This document shows positions 17,040 through 24,960 of a stretch of DNA of 64,000 nucleotides, piece after piece. The stretch's first letter is position 1, and each line of letters opens with the position of its first letter. The notes below the pieces were generated by a model. The model ran no database searches. It was not told the origin of the DNA and worked only from the letters and a program-made list of their open reading frames with translations. The DNA is from G963701675 sp963701675 (lineage in GTDB: Bacteria; Planctomycetota; Planctomycetia; Gemmatales; Gemmataceae): NCBI GenBank assembly GCA_963701675.1, contig OY969623.1, positions 434,001 through 498,000 on the forward strand, written 5' to 3'. The translations under genes and the position numbers were made by a program.

Positions 17040-17303
17040 ATGTCACAACCAGCACACAAGATCAGAACCGGCGTTCTGCAAGTCACGATCTGGCGAAACC
17101 GCAGCGACAAAGGCACCTGGTACAGCGTCGTGCCCGCAAGGAGCTACAAGCAGGGCGACGACACTTGGAAGGAAACCGACAGCTTGGGCTTCGACGACCT
17201 GCTCGCGATGGCCAAGCTCTTGGACCTCGCTCACACCTGGATCATGCACCAGAGCCAAGCCGACGCCAAGGCCCGCAAGGAGTCCGAGCAGGCAGCCGCC
17301 TGA
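17040..17303 (+). CDS. small leader-region protein
   Basis: An 87-residue protein preceded by GAAGGAG. Its N-terminal half (RTGVLQVTIWRNRSDKGTWYSVVPARSYKQGDDTW) is beta-rich with conserved-looking W and Y residues, then a helical, charged tail (ADAKARKESEQAAA). It resembles small hypothetical proteins from conjugative plasmids. It directly follows compound hairpin E2 and is followed by a strong hairpin at 17311. Confidence 0.8.
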   Translation: MSQPAHKIRTGVLQVTIWRNRSDKGTWYSVVPARSYKQGDDTWKETDSLGFDDLLAMAKLLDLAHTWIMHQSQADAKARKESEQAAA

Positions 17304-17310
17304 ATGCGAT

Positions 17311-17338
17311 GCCGGCGGGCGATTCCACGCCCGCCGGC
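17311..17338 (+). terminator. strong GC hairpin after leader gene
   Basis: An 11-bp perfect stem GCCGGCGGGCG/CGCCCGCCGGC with a six-base loop, eight bases after the stop codon at 17303, followed by ATTGTTG. It probably terminates or stabilises the preceding transcript. Confidence 0.65.
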
Positions 17339-17385
17339 ATTGTTGACAAAACACCGAGTTAATGATCGCGAATAGGAGGTAACCC

Positions 17386-17922
17386 ATGCACTATCGAATG
17401 TTTGTCACTACATCGCTCCCTGACGGCGGCGGTTCCCAGGAAGCCCGCTTGACGGTCCACGATGCTCTGTCGCACGACGATTCTTTTTGCGGTAACGGCG
17501 GTCGGTTCGGCTCGCCCTTCTGCGACTCCTTCGAGATCGGAGGCCGCTGGAGCGGCGTTCTGGAGGCCACCATCGGCCCGACCTACCGCGCCGCCGTCGC
17601 CGCCCGTTTCCACGAGATGGCAGACGACTGGTCGCCATATCGCCTGGTTGATGCTCACCATCACGAACTCGACGCTCTTTGGCAATCGTGTGGCGGTTGC
17701 GGCTCCAGCCCCTACACACGCGACACCGGCGGGATGCTCGGCCATGCCGACGACGCCATGCTCGTCACTCGTGAGCTTTATGACGCAATGCTGGCCTGCT
17801 ACGAAGGTGAGTCGAAGGTGATTGACGGATGCCATTGCCAATACATCGATCTTGACGACGAACCACTTCAGGCCGACGCCATTGGGAGCAAATGGCTCGT
17901 TGTCGTGGATTACCACAACTAA
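17386..17922 (+). CDS. GGRW-motif leader-region protein, cysteine-rich
   Basis: A 178-residue protein with a TAGGAGGT ribosome binding site. It contains CDSFEIGGRWSG near residues 46-57, matching the motif of the protein at 15093-15743, and a CGGCGSSPY loop further on that may bind metal. Otherwise the two proteins differ, so they share a domain rather than being recent duplicates. Soluble; function unknown; location suggests an early-transfer accessory protein. Confidence 0.82.
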   Translation: MHYRMFVTTSLPDGGGSQEARLTVHDALSHDDSFCGNGGRFGSPFCDSFEIGGRWSGVLEATIGPTYRAAVAARFHEMADDWSPYRLVDAHHHELDALWQSCGGCGSSPYTRDTGGMLGHADDAMLVTRELYDAMLACYEGESKVIDGCHCQYIDLDDEPLQADAIGSKWLVVVDYHN

Positions 17923-18023
17923 CCGCGTCTCGGGCCGGGTTTCCCCCGGTCCTCTTCGTTTGGCCGGCTTAAGGCCGTCATCATTGAGCCGACCCCTGGG
18001 CTTCCGCATTTTCTTCACGTCTC

Positions 18024-18086
18024 GCGCTCATCGCATGAAGATGAAGGAACTCCACATAGTACCGTTGTCAAAGCAAGCAATCGCCT
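18024..18086 (+). pseudogene. relic of a P4-type integrase gene
   Basis: The frame reads HRMKMKELHIVPLSKQAIA, which matches NRMKMKELHIVPLSGQTIA of the integrase at 51418-52605 (DNA there near 52216-52278), including 19 identical consecutive bases. This is the beta-strand region of the tyrosine-recombinase catalytic domain. Nothing else of the gene remains nearby, so it is a small fragment embedded between a leader gene and hairpin E3. Confidence 0.75.
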
Positions 18087-18129
18087 TCATCCGCTGTCGG
18101 CCCCCCAAGGGCCTTAGTGACGGCACTAT

Positions 18130-18265
18130 GAACCCGCCGCCGGGCCGGTCAAGCTGCCAAGGCCGTTTCCCTGCGGGAGCCTCGGCCTTTCGCTTGACCG
18201 TCGCCACGGCTCCCGGCTCAAGGCGGGTTCTTTTTGCGTGCCGTAAGGCCCCGATGGGCGGGGTC
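18130..18265 (+). promoter_or_regulatory. compound hairpin E3 upstream of leader gene
   Basis: Outer pairing GAACCCGC with GCGGGTTC, GCCGGG/CCCGGC, CGGTCAAGC/GCTTGACCG and an inner AAGGCCG/CGGCCTT stem around TTTCCCTGCGGGAGCCT (18130-18230), followed directly by TTTTT. The second hairpin GGCCCCG/CGGGGTC is at 18247-18265, ahead of a GAAGGAG site. The apical part is shared with E4 rather than with E1/E2. The T-run after the outer stem would also suit a transcription attenuator. Confidence 0.8.
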
Positions 18266-18292
18266 GAAAGGTAAAGAGAGAAGGAGATTTCT

Positions 18293-18568
18293 ATGACTAC
18301 GATTCAACCCAAGTTTCCGCTCGGCGTGTTTGTGATGACCGCCAATGCCACCCAGCATCTTAATCCTGCCGCCATCGATGCAGCACTCCGCCGCCACGCG
18401 GCCGGCGACTGGGGCGACATCTGCCCGGACGATGCCCGCGAGAACGAGCGTTCGCTGAAAAATGGCAACCGGCTGATGTCCGTGCACGGCACCACTGAGC
18501 GGCGATTCTGGATCATCACCGAGGCTGACCGTTCGGTGACCACCGTGCTGCTGCCCCTGGACTACTGA
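18293..18568 (+). CDS. plasmid-type conserved small protein
   Basis: A 91-residue protein with a GAAGGAG ribosome binding site. The pattern HAAGDWGDICPDDARENERSL followed by RLMSVHG and FWIITEADRSVTTVLLP matches a very widespread family of small proteins on proteobacterial plasmids and integrative elements, often mislabelled 'plasmid-related protein' or restriction subunit; the true function is unknown. It directly follows compound hairpin E3. Its family membership ties this leader region to conjugative-plasmid biology. Confidence 0.85.
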   Translation: MTTIQPKFPLGVFVMTANATQHLNPAAIDAALRRHAAGDWGDICPDDARENERSLKNGNRLMSVHGTTERRFWIITEADRSVTTVLLPLDY

Positions 18569-18652
18569 CCGCATGTCGCTCGGTTGCAATCAGGCCCGTA
18601 CTCCTTGCGTCTGCCGCAGCCCCGCCCCTTTGGCCTTTCCTTTTCAGGTCTT

Positions 18653-18786
18653 AAGCCGCCCGCCGGAGCCTGCAAGCTGCCAAGGCCGTTTCCCTGCGGG
18701 AGCCTCGGCCTTTCGCTTGCAGGTACGCTACGCCTCCGGCTCATGGCGGCTTCTGGCGACCCCGGAAAGGCCGCACGGGGCGGCCT
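18653..18786 (+). promoter_or_regulatory. compound hairpin E4 upstream of leader gene
   Basis: Outer pairing AAGCCGCC with GGCGGCTT, GCCGGA/TCCGGC, CCTGCAAGC/GCTTGCAGG and inner AAGGCCG/CGGCCTT around the same apical sequence as E3 (18653-18752). The second hairpin, AGGCCGC/GCGGCCT (18768-18786), precedes the gene at 18812. Changes from E3 are matched on both arms (for example GGGTC-type versus GCAGG-type stems), strong evidence for selection on base pairing. Confidence 0.8.
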
Positions 18787-18811
18787 GAAATTCAAAGCAA
18801 GGACAAAAACT

Positions 18812-19275
18812 ATGGCTCATTCTTTCGACATCCTGCCCATGGACGATAAGAGCAGACGAGTTTCCTGCCTGGCCCATACGGCTACTACCGAGACAAGGAT
18901 GGCGTCAACGACATCTACTTCGTCGAAGACCGCCGCAGCGGCGAAATCCTCATGGGTATTTACTTCTGGGATGAACCAGACACCCAGGAAGGAGCACAGG
19001 CCAAGGCCGAGGCCGTCGTTCGGGCCTTAAACATGCCAGGCTGCTGGATCGATCAATATCACGTGATGGCAAGCACCCTTAACCAACATCGGATGATCGC
19101 CGCCATGTGGTCTATCGAAGACCTCAAGCACCTTCGACCCCACTTAACCGATGATCAAGCGTGGGAGGTATTGCAGCAAGTCCACACACGTCAGAGTCGC
19201 ACTCTTTGCGGCATTACTCGGAACAGCTTGAGGCGAGCTGCCGATAAGCTCTTCCCCCAAATGCGGGCGAGTTGA
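18812..19275 (+). pseudogene. leader-region gene with a frameshift
   Basis: The ATG at 18812 (or 18839) opens a frame that is lost after about 18 residues, while another frame continues with GPYGYYRDKDGVNDIYFVED, RRSGEILMGIYFWDEPDTQE and on to 19275, reading well as one protein of about 150 residues. No start codon precedes that second frame because a TAA lies upstream. A one-base deletion near 18845-18875 explains it. The gene follows hairpin E4 and is closed by a good terminator. It could be a sequencing error or real decay. Confidence 0.7.
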
Positions 19276-19285
19276 TCCGCCAAGG

Positions 19286-19318
19286 GCCGGAGCTTGGGGT
19301 CCAAGCTCCGGCTTTTTT
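19286..19318 (+). terminator. Rho-independent terminator of leader genes
   Basis: A perfect 12-bp stem GCCGGAGCTTGG/CCAAGCTCCGGC with a three-base loop is followed by TTTTTT. It ends the plus-strand leader block just before the convergent relaxase-partner gene. Confidence 0.9.
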
Positions 19319-19335
19319 GACGTTCTTGCCAAGTT

Positions 19336-19827
19336 TCATTGATCGCCGTGCAACCCCGCTTGCAGGAGTGTTACGTCGTCTTTTTCCGCAAGCGGCAGAA
19401 CTCGCATGCTCTCAACGAAAGCGACGGTTTCGCCATTCCCGCCATTTCGGGAGAGTGCATGCATCGTGTCCTGAGCTTTAATCCACACGACGCGACGTTG
19501 GTGGAGATAGGCGGCCAGATCGGCCAAGTTTTGGCCGAGGATTTCGATCTTAAAGCCGCGAGAGGAGAATACGAGCGTAAGCGGCACCGCATGTCCCGGC
19601 ACGTAAACGATGTCCGGAGCCCAGCTCCATTCCAGCGAGCATTCATTGCCGTTGACGCCTTTGAGTGTCAGGCATGTCGCCCGGTCGCGCGGCGACTTTA
19701 CATAAGCGAAATGCCGCGATGCGACGACATCGTCCTTATCGTCGCGGCTCTCCATGAGCCCGCGACGCTTTTCATGGGTGGATGAATCCACATTGGATTC
19801 CGACAAGAACCGTTCACGTGCGTCCAC
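19336..19827 (-). CDS. relaxase-partner protein (copy 1)
   Basis: A 163-residue protein starting at GTG, 15 bases after the relaxase frame ends. It contains a beta-rich centre (LTLKGVNGNECSLEWSWAPDIVYVPGHAVPLTLVF) and LAAYLHQRRVVWIKAQD. The protein in the same place after the second relaxase (33739-34260) shares the layout and the RVVWI segment but is otherwise diverged, so each relaxase travels with such a partner. Function unknown; possibly an accessory protein of DNA processing. Confidence 0.78.
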   Translation of the reverse strand: MDARERFLSESNVDSSTHEKRRGLMESRDDKDDVVASRHFAYVKSPRDRATCLTLKGVNGNECSLEWSWAPDIVYVPGHAVPLTLVFSSRGFKIEILGQNLADLAAYLHQRRVVWIKAQDTMHALSRNGGNGETVAFVESMRVLPLAEKDDVTLLQAGLHGDQ

Positions 19828-19842
19828 GTTTCACCTTCCAAG

Positions 19843-22522
19843 TTAACGACCATACCCTGGCGACCGCCGCCGCGTCGGTTTTCGATCCAGCCGCTCGATG
19901 AGCGGTTGCAGGCTCGTTGCCTTTCGCAAACGCTCCAAATGTTTCCGCAATCGACCCGTCCACGACATTGCCGGTTGTGCGAGGTCCAGGGCGTGCAGCC
20001 GCGGCTCGCTTCGCGTGATCGCGTCTTTCAACGCCCGCTTGTCGTCGGTGTAGATCGTCACCGATTCCTCTCCACGACTGGCATCGACGTACATCTGCCG
20101 CTGGTTAGTCGCGGGGTAGCTTTGAGCCGACTGTGCGACAAAAACGCGATCCACCGTCTTGCCTTGCCCAGCGAAACTGGTCAGTACATACCCATGTGCG
20201 AAGTGCGCGAACTCCTTGTCCAGCACCCAGCCGTTGCTGAGGATCGGCTCGCCTTTTTCGGCAAATCCCGCCACGCGGTAGAGGCTGCCGTTGGTGAGTT
20301 TGTGTTTGCCCGATCGGTCCGTGCCGCGTGCGGTGATGCGAATGAGGTCTCCTGCGGCAAGCGAGAGCGTCGTATTCGCATACACCTGCGTGACGGCGGA
20401 ACGTTTCGCCAAGTCGGCCGCGTTCTCTGCCGTCACCACAACCCGTTGCCCCGGCCGATATACTCCGCTGCAGCGGAAGAATTGCACGACCGTTCCGGGC
20501 GTATAGGATCTGGCGTCAGATCGCTCGGCCTCCGAGAGATTAAGCGACACCAAGCGGGTCAACTCCCGCTCCGGGTGCTCCAGCTTTCCGTCTTTCTTGA
20601 GACGCTCACGGAGCACCTCGGTGATCACGGCACCCTCCTTATGAGTCGGGCTTAGGATCATGACGCTCTTGCCGCTCTTCATCGCCTCAACGTAGTCGCT
20701 CACCAGCGGTTCATATTTGTTCCATGTCGGCATGATCTTGATCGCGTCCATCGCGTCGAGCTTGTCGAATCCTTGGGCGGTCTTGCCGGCCGCGAGCAGC
20801 TCCACCGCAGCACGGTAATCTGCGGGTTTTTGCCGCCGGATTTTCTTGAGCTCCATCACTCGAATGCCTGCCTTGTCCTCCAAGACGGCGAGCGGCTCAC
20901 CGCGTGAAACCGACCGGTGTTGCCTTCGGTCGCCGGTCAAGATCAGCCTTGCATTCAGATCCTCCGCGATTCGAACTACGTTTGCCATGTCTTTGAATCC
21001 CAGCATGCCCGCTTCGTCGATCCACACGACATTGCCTCTGGCCCGCTTTTGAAGCCCTGCATTCAGCAGGAAATCCGCCACTGTCGTCGCGTCCAAAAAA
21101 CCTTCGGTCGCGAGCGTCACGCGGCTTGCGTCCGCACTCGGGGCGAGGACTACGACATCATGTCCCGCTTCCTTGATCCCCCGCACGACCTCCCGCATCG
21201 TGCGAGTCTTCCCCGTGCCGGCTTGGCCTCTGATAATCGAAATACGGTCGCGACACTTCCACAGGTGCGATACCGCCCGCCGCTGCTCACCGATCAACTC
21301 GGCGTCTTTCAAAACGCCACCCACGTTGAGCGGACCGTGGCGGCCGCGTCCCTTTTTGGCGCAATCAAGCACGGCTTCTTCCTCGGCCAGCACCTCCCGC
21401 GTGCTTATAAGCTTGCTTTCTTTTATGGTTGCTCGGATCAAGTCCGGCCGGTGGTTAAACTCATGGAGCAATCCCTCAACGGTCGCTTCTCCGACGCGAT
21501 GCTTGAGGGCCAGCATCAACACGCGGTCTTCTGCAACCACGCTCTGCCGGTCAAGCAGCGTTCGCAACGCCAAGTCGAACGTCTTGGCGTCGTCCGTGGC
21601 GACTTCTCTTCCCTCACGCCTGCGGCTTTCGACATGAAGCTGCCGGAGGGAGTCCAATTCGCCGGGCTTGAGCCGGGACAGCCACCGCTTATGAAGCTCA
21701 GCCGGCGAGAGCACGTCGCTTTTTCGCTCACGTGTCGTCGCCCCGAGCTTTGCTTTTTGCTTGGCGTCTCTGATGCCAAGCATGCGGGCCGCCGCCTCAA
21801 TGACTGCCGTTCGCCTAGAGAAGCGTGCGATGAGTGCCCTCGCTCACTCCTTCAATCTCAAAGGCGTGCTTCGTCGTTCGCGTGTCATAGCCAAGCTCAT
21901 AAAGCCGCTTGGCGAGCCTTGCATGCCATATGGCTTCCCATACCGGCGCCCGCTCCTTGATATGGCCGATTTCGACGGCTTTGAGCTGGCCCTCAACCGG
22001 GTCTTTGCACACGTTGAGCAGGCATGCATGAATGTGATCGCCGGCGTCCGCTTCACCCTTCACCGGCCGCGAAGTCCGATGATAAAACGGCAGCCACACC
22101 GCGTTACCAACGATTCGCTCGTGCGATTTGCGACGCTTGCGGACCCGCACGGCGACTTCCTGCTCGATGTCCTGCATCGTTTGCGTCACCGTGTCCCAAA
22201 TCGCTTGTTCGATCCGTCGGTCATCGAAGAAAGCCCGCATGATCGCGACGGACTTGGGCACGCTCCAGGTGAAATCCATGAGCGGCCGGCGGTTCGCCCG
22301 ATTGCGTGCGGTCAGGCGTTTGCCGGTCTTCGGGTGACGGTTGTCACAGAGGGAATGGAAGTCTTCCATCCGGGCCCGGCCCGAAAGGCCAAGCGTTGCG
22401 GCAAACCTGCCCTGCCACGTGCCGACGTAATCGCCGCCCTGGCCCAAGGCGTAGTAATCGCCGGATTTGGCGTAGTAGGATTTTGCCGCCGCAGAATTTT
22501 TTGACGTCGTGATGCGGAGCAT
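19843..22522 (-). pseudogene. MobF relaxase-helicase (TrwC/TraI type) with a frameshift
   Basis: The N-terminal part (22522-21815) has the relaxase tyrosines (AKSYYAKSGDYY) and the metal-binding histidines (GDHIHACLLN). It stops at a TAG after EGTHRTLL. In the next frame the text continues as FSRRTAVIEAAARMLGIRDAKQKAKLG, aligning with FSRRTALIEK in the intact relaxase at 34250-36901, so a single extra base near 21822 breaks the gene. The C-terminal part holds the RecD-type helicase with Walker A IRGQAGTGKT and Walker B VVWIDEAGML. The intact product would be about 890 residues. If the indel is real, the element depends on the second relaxase. Confidence 0.9.
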
Positions 22523-22579
22523 ACTTCAATGGTACGCAGCACAAGCACTAACAAGCGTCAAAGAAGCAGCAGACATCTC

Positions 22580-22600
22580 TCCTACGCCACAGGCGTAGGA
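22580..22600. repeat. perfect inverted repeat upstream of relaxase
   Basis: TCCTACGCC-aca-GGCGTAGGA, a 9-bp perfect palindrome with a 3-base spacer, about 60 bases upstream of the relaxase start. Such repeats beside relaxase genes can be oriT/nic-proximal hairpins or operators; no nic consensus is recognisable. Confidence 0.5.
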
Positions 22601-22661
22601 AGAATTGCACCGTGCAAGCGGCAGCGGCGTGCGGCCTTACGCGACCGCTCAAAATTCCAGC

Positions 22662-23075
22662 TTATCGGGACGATTCCCGCAGACCTCCGAGTATGTCGTC
22701 AGGTGTAGAAATCTCCTGTAGGCCCAGGAGTCGGGCTCCATCCAACGTTATCGGAAATCGTCTCTCGCCAAGGTCAACGATGTCGGAACGTGCAAGGAGC
22801 TTAAGCAGGTCCTCACCGGTCGCCTCTGCTAGACTGCACCCCTCCCGAGCAGCTTGTTGTACAGCGGCGCCGCGTGTCTTAAAGAGTGGCAGCGTGACTG
22901 TTTTGCTAAGGGGACCCATCTGGCTAACAAGGACCGGACTACCGTTCTCGCAGAGATAATAGGCGGAAACATGCTCAAACATCCTTCGCATTTGGTGTGC
23001 GTGCCCGCGCGTGATGATCCACACGCCATTTGGCCCGCGTCGCGATCGATGGGTGCAATCACCAACTCGGTGCAC
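22662..23075 (-). CDS. hypothetical protein coupled to nucleotidyltransferase
   Basis: Up to 137 residues from a GTG at 23075 that lies inside the end of the nucleotidyltransferase gene (17-base overlap); an ATG at residue 28 or 31 is an alternative start. The sequence GVWIITRGHAHQMRRMFEH followed by YYLCENGSPVLVSQMGPL looks protein-like and soluble. The overlap suggests translational coupling, as in two-gene toxin-antitoxin or modification cassettes. No family recognised. Confidence 0.6.
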   Translation of the reverse strand: MHRVGDCTHRSRRGPNGVWIITRGHAHQMRRMFEHVSAYYLCENGSPVLVSQMGPLSKTVTLPLFKTRGAAVQQAAREGCSLAEATGEDLLKLLARSDIVDLGERRFPITLDGARLLGLQEISTPDDILGGLRESSR

Positions 23076-23880
23076 TCCAATCTATCCAAGCGTCGTAGCG
23101 CCACAGGGGGGCGCCCACGTACACCTCGGCGTACCCCCTGCGGAACTCGGTCTTGGCGTCCCAGTCCCAACTCCAGGTACCGTAGTGGTCGCGCTCACGA
23201 AGCGCCGCGATGAGAAACGGAAAAAGCCGCCGCGTCTTCTTTCCGCAGCAGCGCTCAATGTAAGCGACGATTACCCTTTCGTCGTTCGATATTTGGAAGT
23301 CATTAGGTATGCTGCCAACGATTGACACATACTCCCAGGTAATAATGCCTTTCTCATGTTGTGAGACCAGCTCAGCGAGCCCTTCAGGATCCATCGCAAG
23401 CTGCTCGCCGCGAACCGGAAGCACGTCAATCGTTCGGCCATAACGAGATGCTGTCGGGTCAGGCTCAATTGAGTCGATTGCAACTTTCCACGCGCAGTTG
23501 GTGTCGCTCCAAAGCAGTTTTGCGTCCTGAAATGCGACCCCCGAAGAGTTCGTTTCCGGTGTTCCAAGACAAAAGCGTACGTCAGGTGGGGTGCCGCAGC
23601 TCGCTCGCGCAACGGTTCGTTCTGGCGGCAGAGGTCCCGCTTCCGTCCTGACTTCAATTATCACGTCGAGATCGCCACATTCTAAAGCGCCGCGCGCGTA
23701 TGACCCGGCGACCCAAAGCGCCACAACACGAAAACGTGTCCCGTACCGCCTCCGAAAGTATGGATCGGTCCATTCCACTTCTTGAGTGCCGCTCCGATCA
23801 ATTCGGGCACAGATGCGTTCAAGAGTGCGAGTAAACGACTGCCGTGTTCTGCGTCGTTCGGAAGGAGACTTGCTGGCCAT
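23059..23880 (-). CDS. nucleotidyltransferase-domain protein
   Basis: About 273 residues from the ATG at 23880, where the protein reads MASKSPSERR; an upstream start at 23931 is possible. Residues around 50-75 carry the pol-beta-type signature LWVAGSYARGALECGDLDVIIEV, with the GS motif and D-x-D pair for metal binding. These proteins transfer nucleotides to small molecules, RNA or proteins, and many serve as antitoxins, antibiotic-modifying enzymes or defence effectors. It is paired with the overlapping gene at 22662-23075 in cargo DNA next to a relaxase. Substrate unknown. Confidence 0.75.
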   Translation of the reverse strand: MASKSPSERRRTRQSFTRTLERICARIDRSGTQEVEWTDPYFRRRYGTRFRVVALWVAGSYARGALECGDLDVIIEVRTEAGPLPPERTVARASCGTPPDVRFCLGTPETNSSGVAFQDAKLLWSDTNCAWKVAIDSIEPDPTASRYGRTIDVLPVRGEQLAMDPEGLAELVSQHEKGIITWEYVSIVGSIPNDFQISNDERVIVAYIERCCGKKTRRLFPFLIAALRERDHYGTWSWDWDAKTEFRRGYAEVYVGAPLWRYDAWIDWSAPSW

Positions 23881-24060
23881 GTTCGATAAGGGAGAACGGG
23901 GCCCGCCGCGACGCGGCTTCATGAATCCCAACCGTGGTTTCTATTGCCTGTCCGAAGCGGAACGCCCTACCAGTCTGGCGTAGTCGGCGTTTGAGGTATT
24001 TTACATTAGTTCCACGGTCTCCAAGATAGAAACGGTGCGATTCCTTCAGGGCGACAGCCT

Positions 24061-24178
24061 TCATGTTCCCCGGCCCATGAATGCGGGGGCCTTTCTCGTC
24101 AGCCATTCTTTGAGGGCCGCGTGCGACTAAACTCCGCTGAACTCGACTGAGTTCAAGCGTTTGGCATCTGTGAGTTTC
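24061..24178 (-). pseudogene. relic of a relaxase-partner gene 3' end
   Basis: The frame reads SHAALKEWLTRKAPAFMGRGT then stop, matching SHEALKEWLAAKAPAFLSRVT at the C terminus of the protein at 33739-34260. Upstream it continues only with a shifted LNSVEFS segment that matches DSIELAEF. It is therefore a truncated, frameshifted third copy of this family, marking an old recombination edge. Confidence 0.7.
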
Positions 24179-24581
24179 CATTCGTAGTCAGCGCGCATGA
24201 AAAAGTCCAGCCGAGACTCTTTCGGCGCCGCCCCGTCCTGACCATCGCAAGATGTCAAAGTACATTAAGAATGGTCAAGGAAGGTGTTAATATGTTCGTG
24301 CAATCGGTTTCAAATCTGAACCGACCAAACTACGTCGCTGATTTGGTGACACTCGCCACCTGAATGGTCCTTTATGTTGCACCTCGCGGTCCAGGGGCCG
24401 TACTAAAGCCACCAGTCCTGCCGCGAGATTCTTCCGTTGTACGCACCCGCACCAATACGTAACAGACTTAGATATCTACATAAATACATTTGTAATTAGG
24501 CTTTAACTTGCGCAAGCAAGATTATTAGTGTAAATTAAGCTCTACACCCACGGACGGGTGCCACAAAAAGAGGAGTCGCTC

Positions 24582-24794
24582 ATGGTTAGGATGCCGCTAC
24601 GAGTACTTGCCGCCACAGTTGTGGCTGCGTCATTTGCTTTTACCACTATTCATGCCAATGCCTTGATCGGACCGCCGAAGCTGCCTGCCCCACAAAAGTC
24701 GTATAAGGAGTGCTGGGTCAGTGAAGACGGGAGTGTTATGCACTGCATTGGTCATGATGGAAAAGTGACGGTGTGGTACTTAGGTATCAAATAG
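24582..24794 (+). CDS. small exported protein
   Basis: 70 residues from the ATG at 24582, preceded by AAGAGGAG. The first 24 residues form a signal peptide (RMPLRVLAATVVAASFAFTT then HANA). The mature part has two cysteines in ECWVSEDGSVMHCIGHDG, possibly a disulphide, and a short beta-rich end. The 400 bases upstream are AT-rich and gene-free, holding its promoter. Function unknown. Confidence 0.7.
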   Translation: MVRMPLRVLAATVVAASFAFTTIHANALIGPPKLPAPQKSYKECWVSEDGSVMHCIGHDGKVTVWYLGIK

Positions 24795-24960
24795 TAAGCC
24801 CCTTCAAGCGAATCACCGGTCCACGTCTCTCGAAAAGTGGCGCGAAAGAAGCCGGAGGGATAGAAGACGCCTCTCAACCGTTGACTGAGTCTGGGAACGT
24901 GGAGGCTCGTCAGATTTTGTTTCGTTTTTCTTCTGGGTGCGAGCCACCGGGATGGGCGCC

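Noticed and set aside
20917..21960. 347-codon plus-strand open frame
   Set aside because: It lies opposite the relaxase helicase domain and shows no domain of its own.
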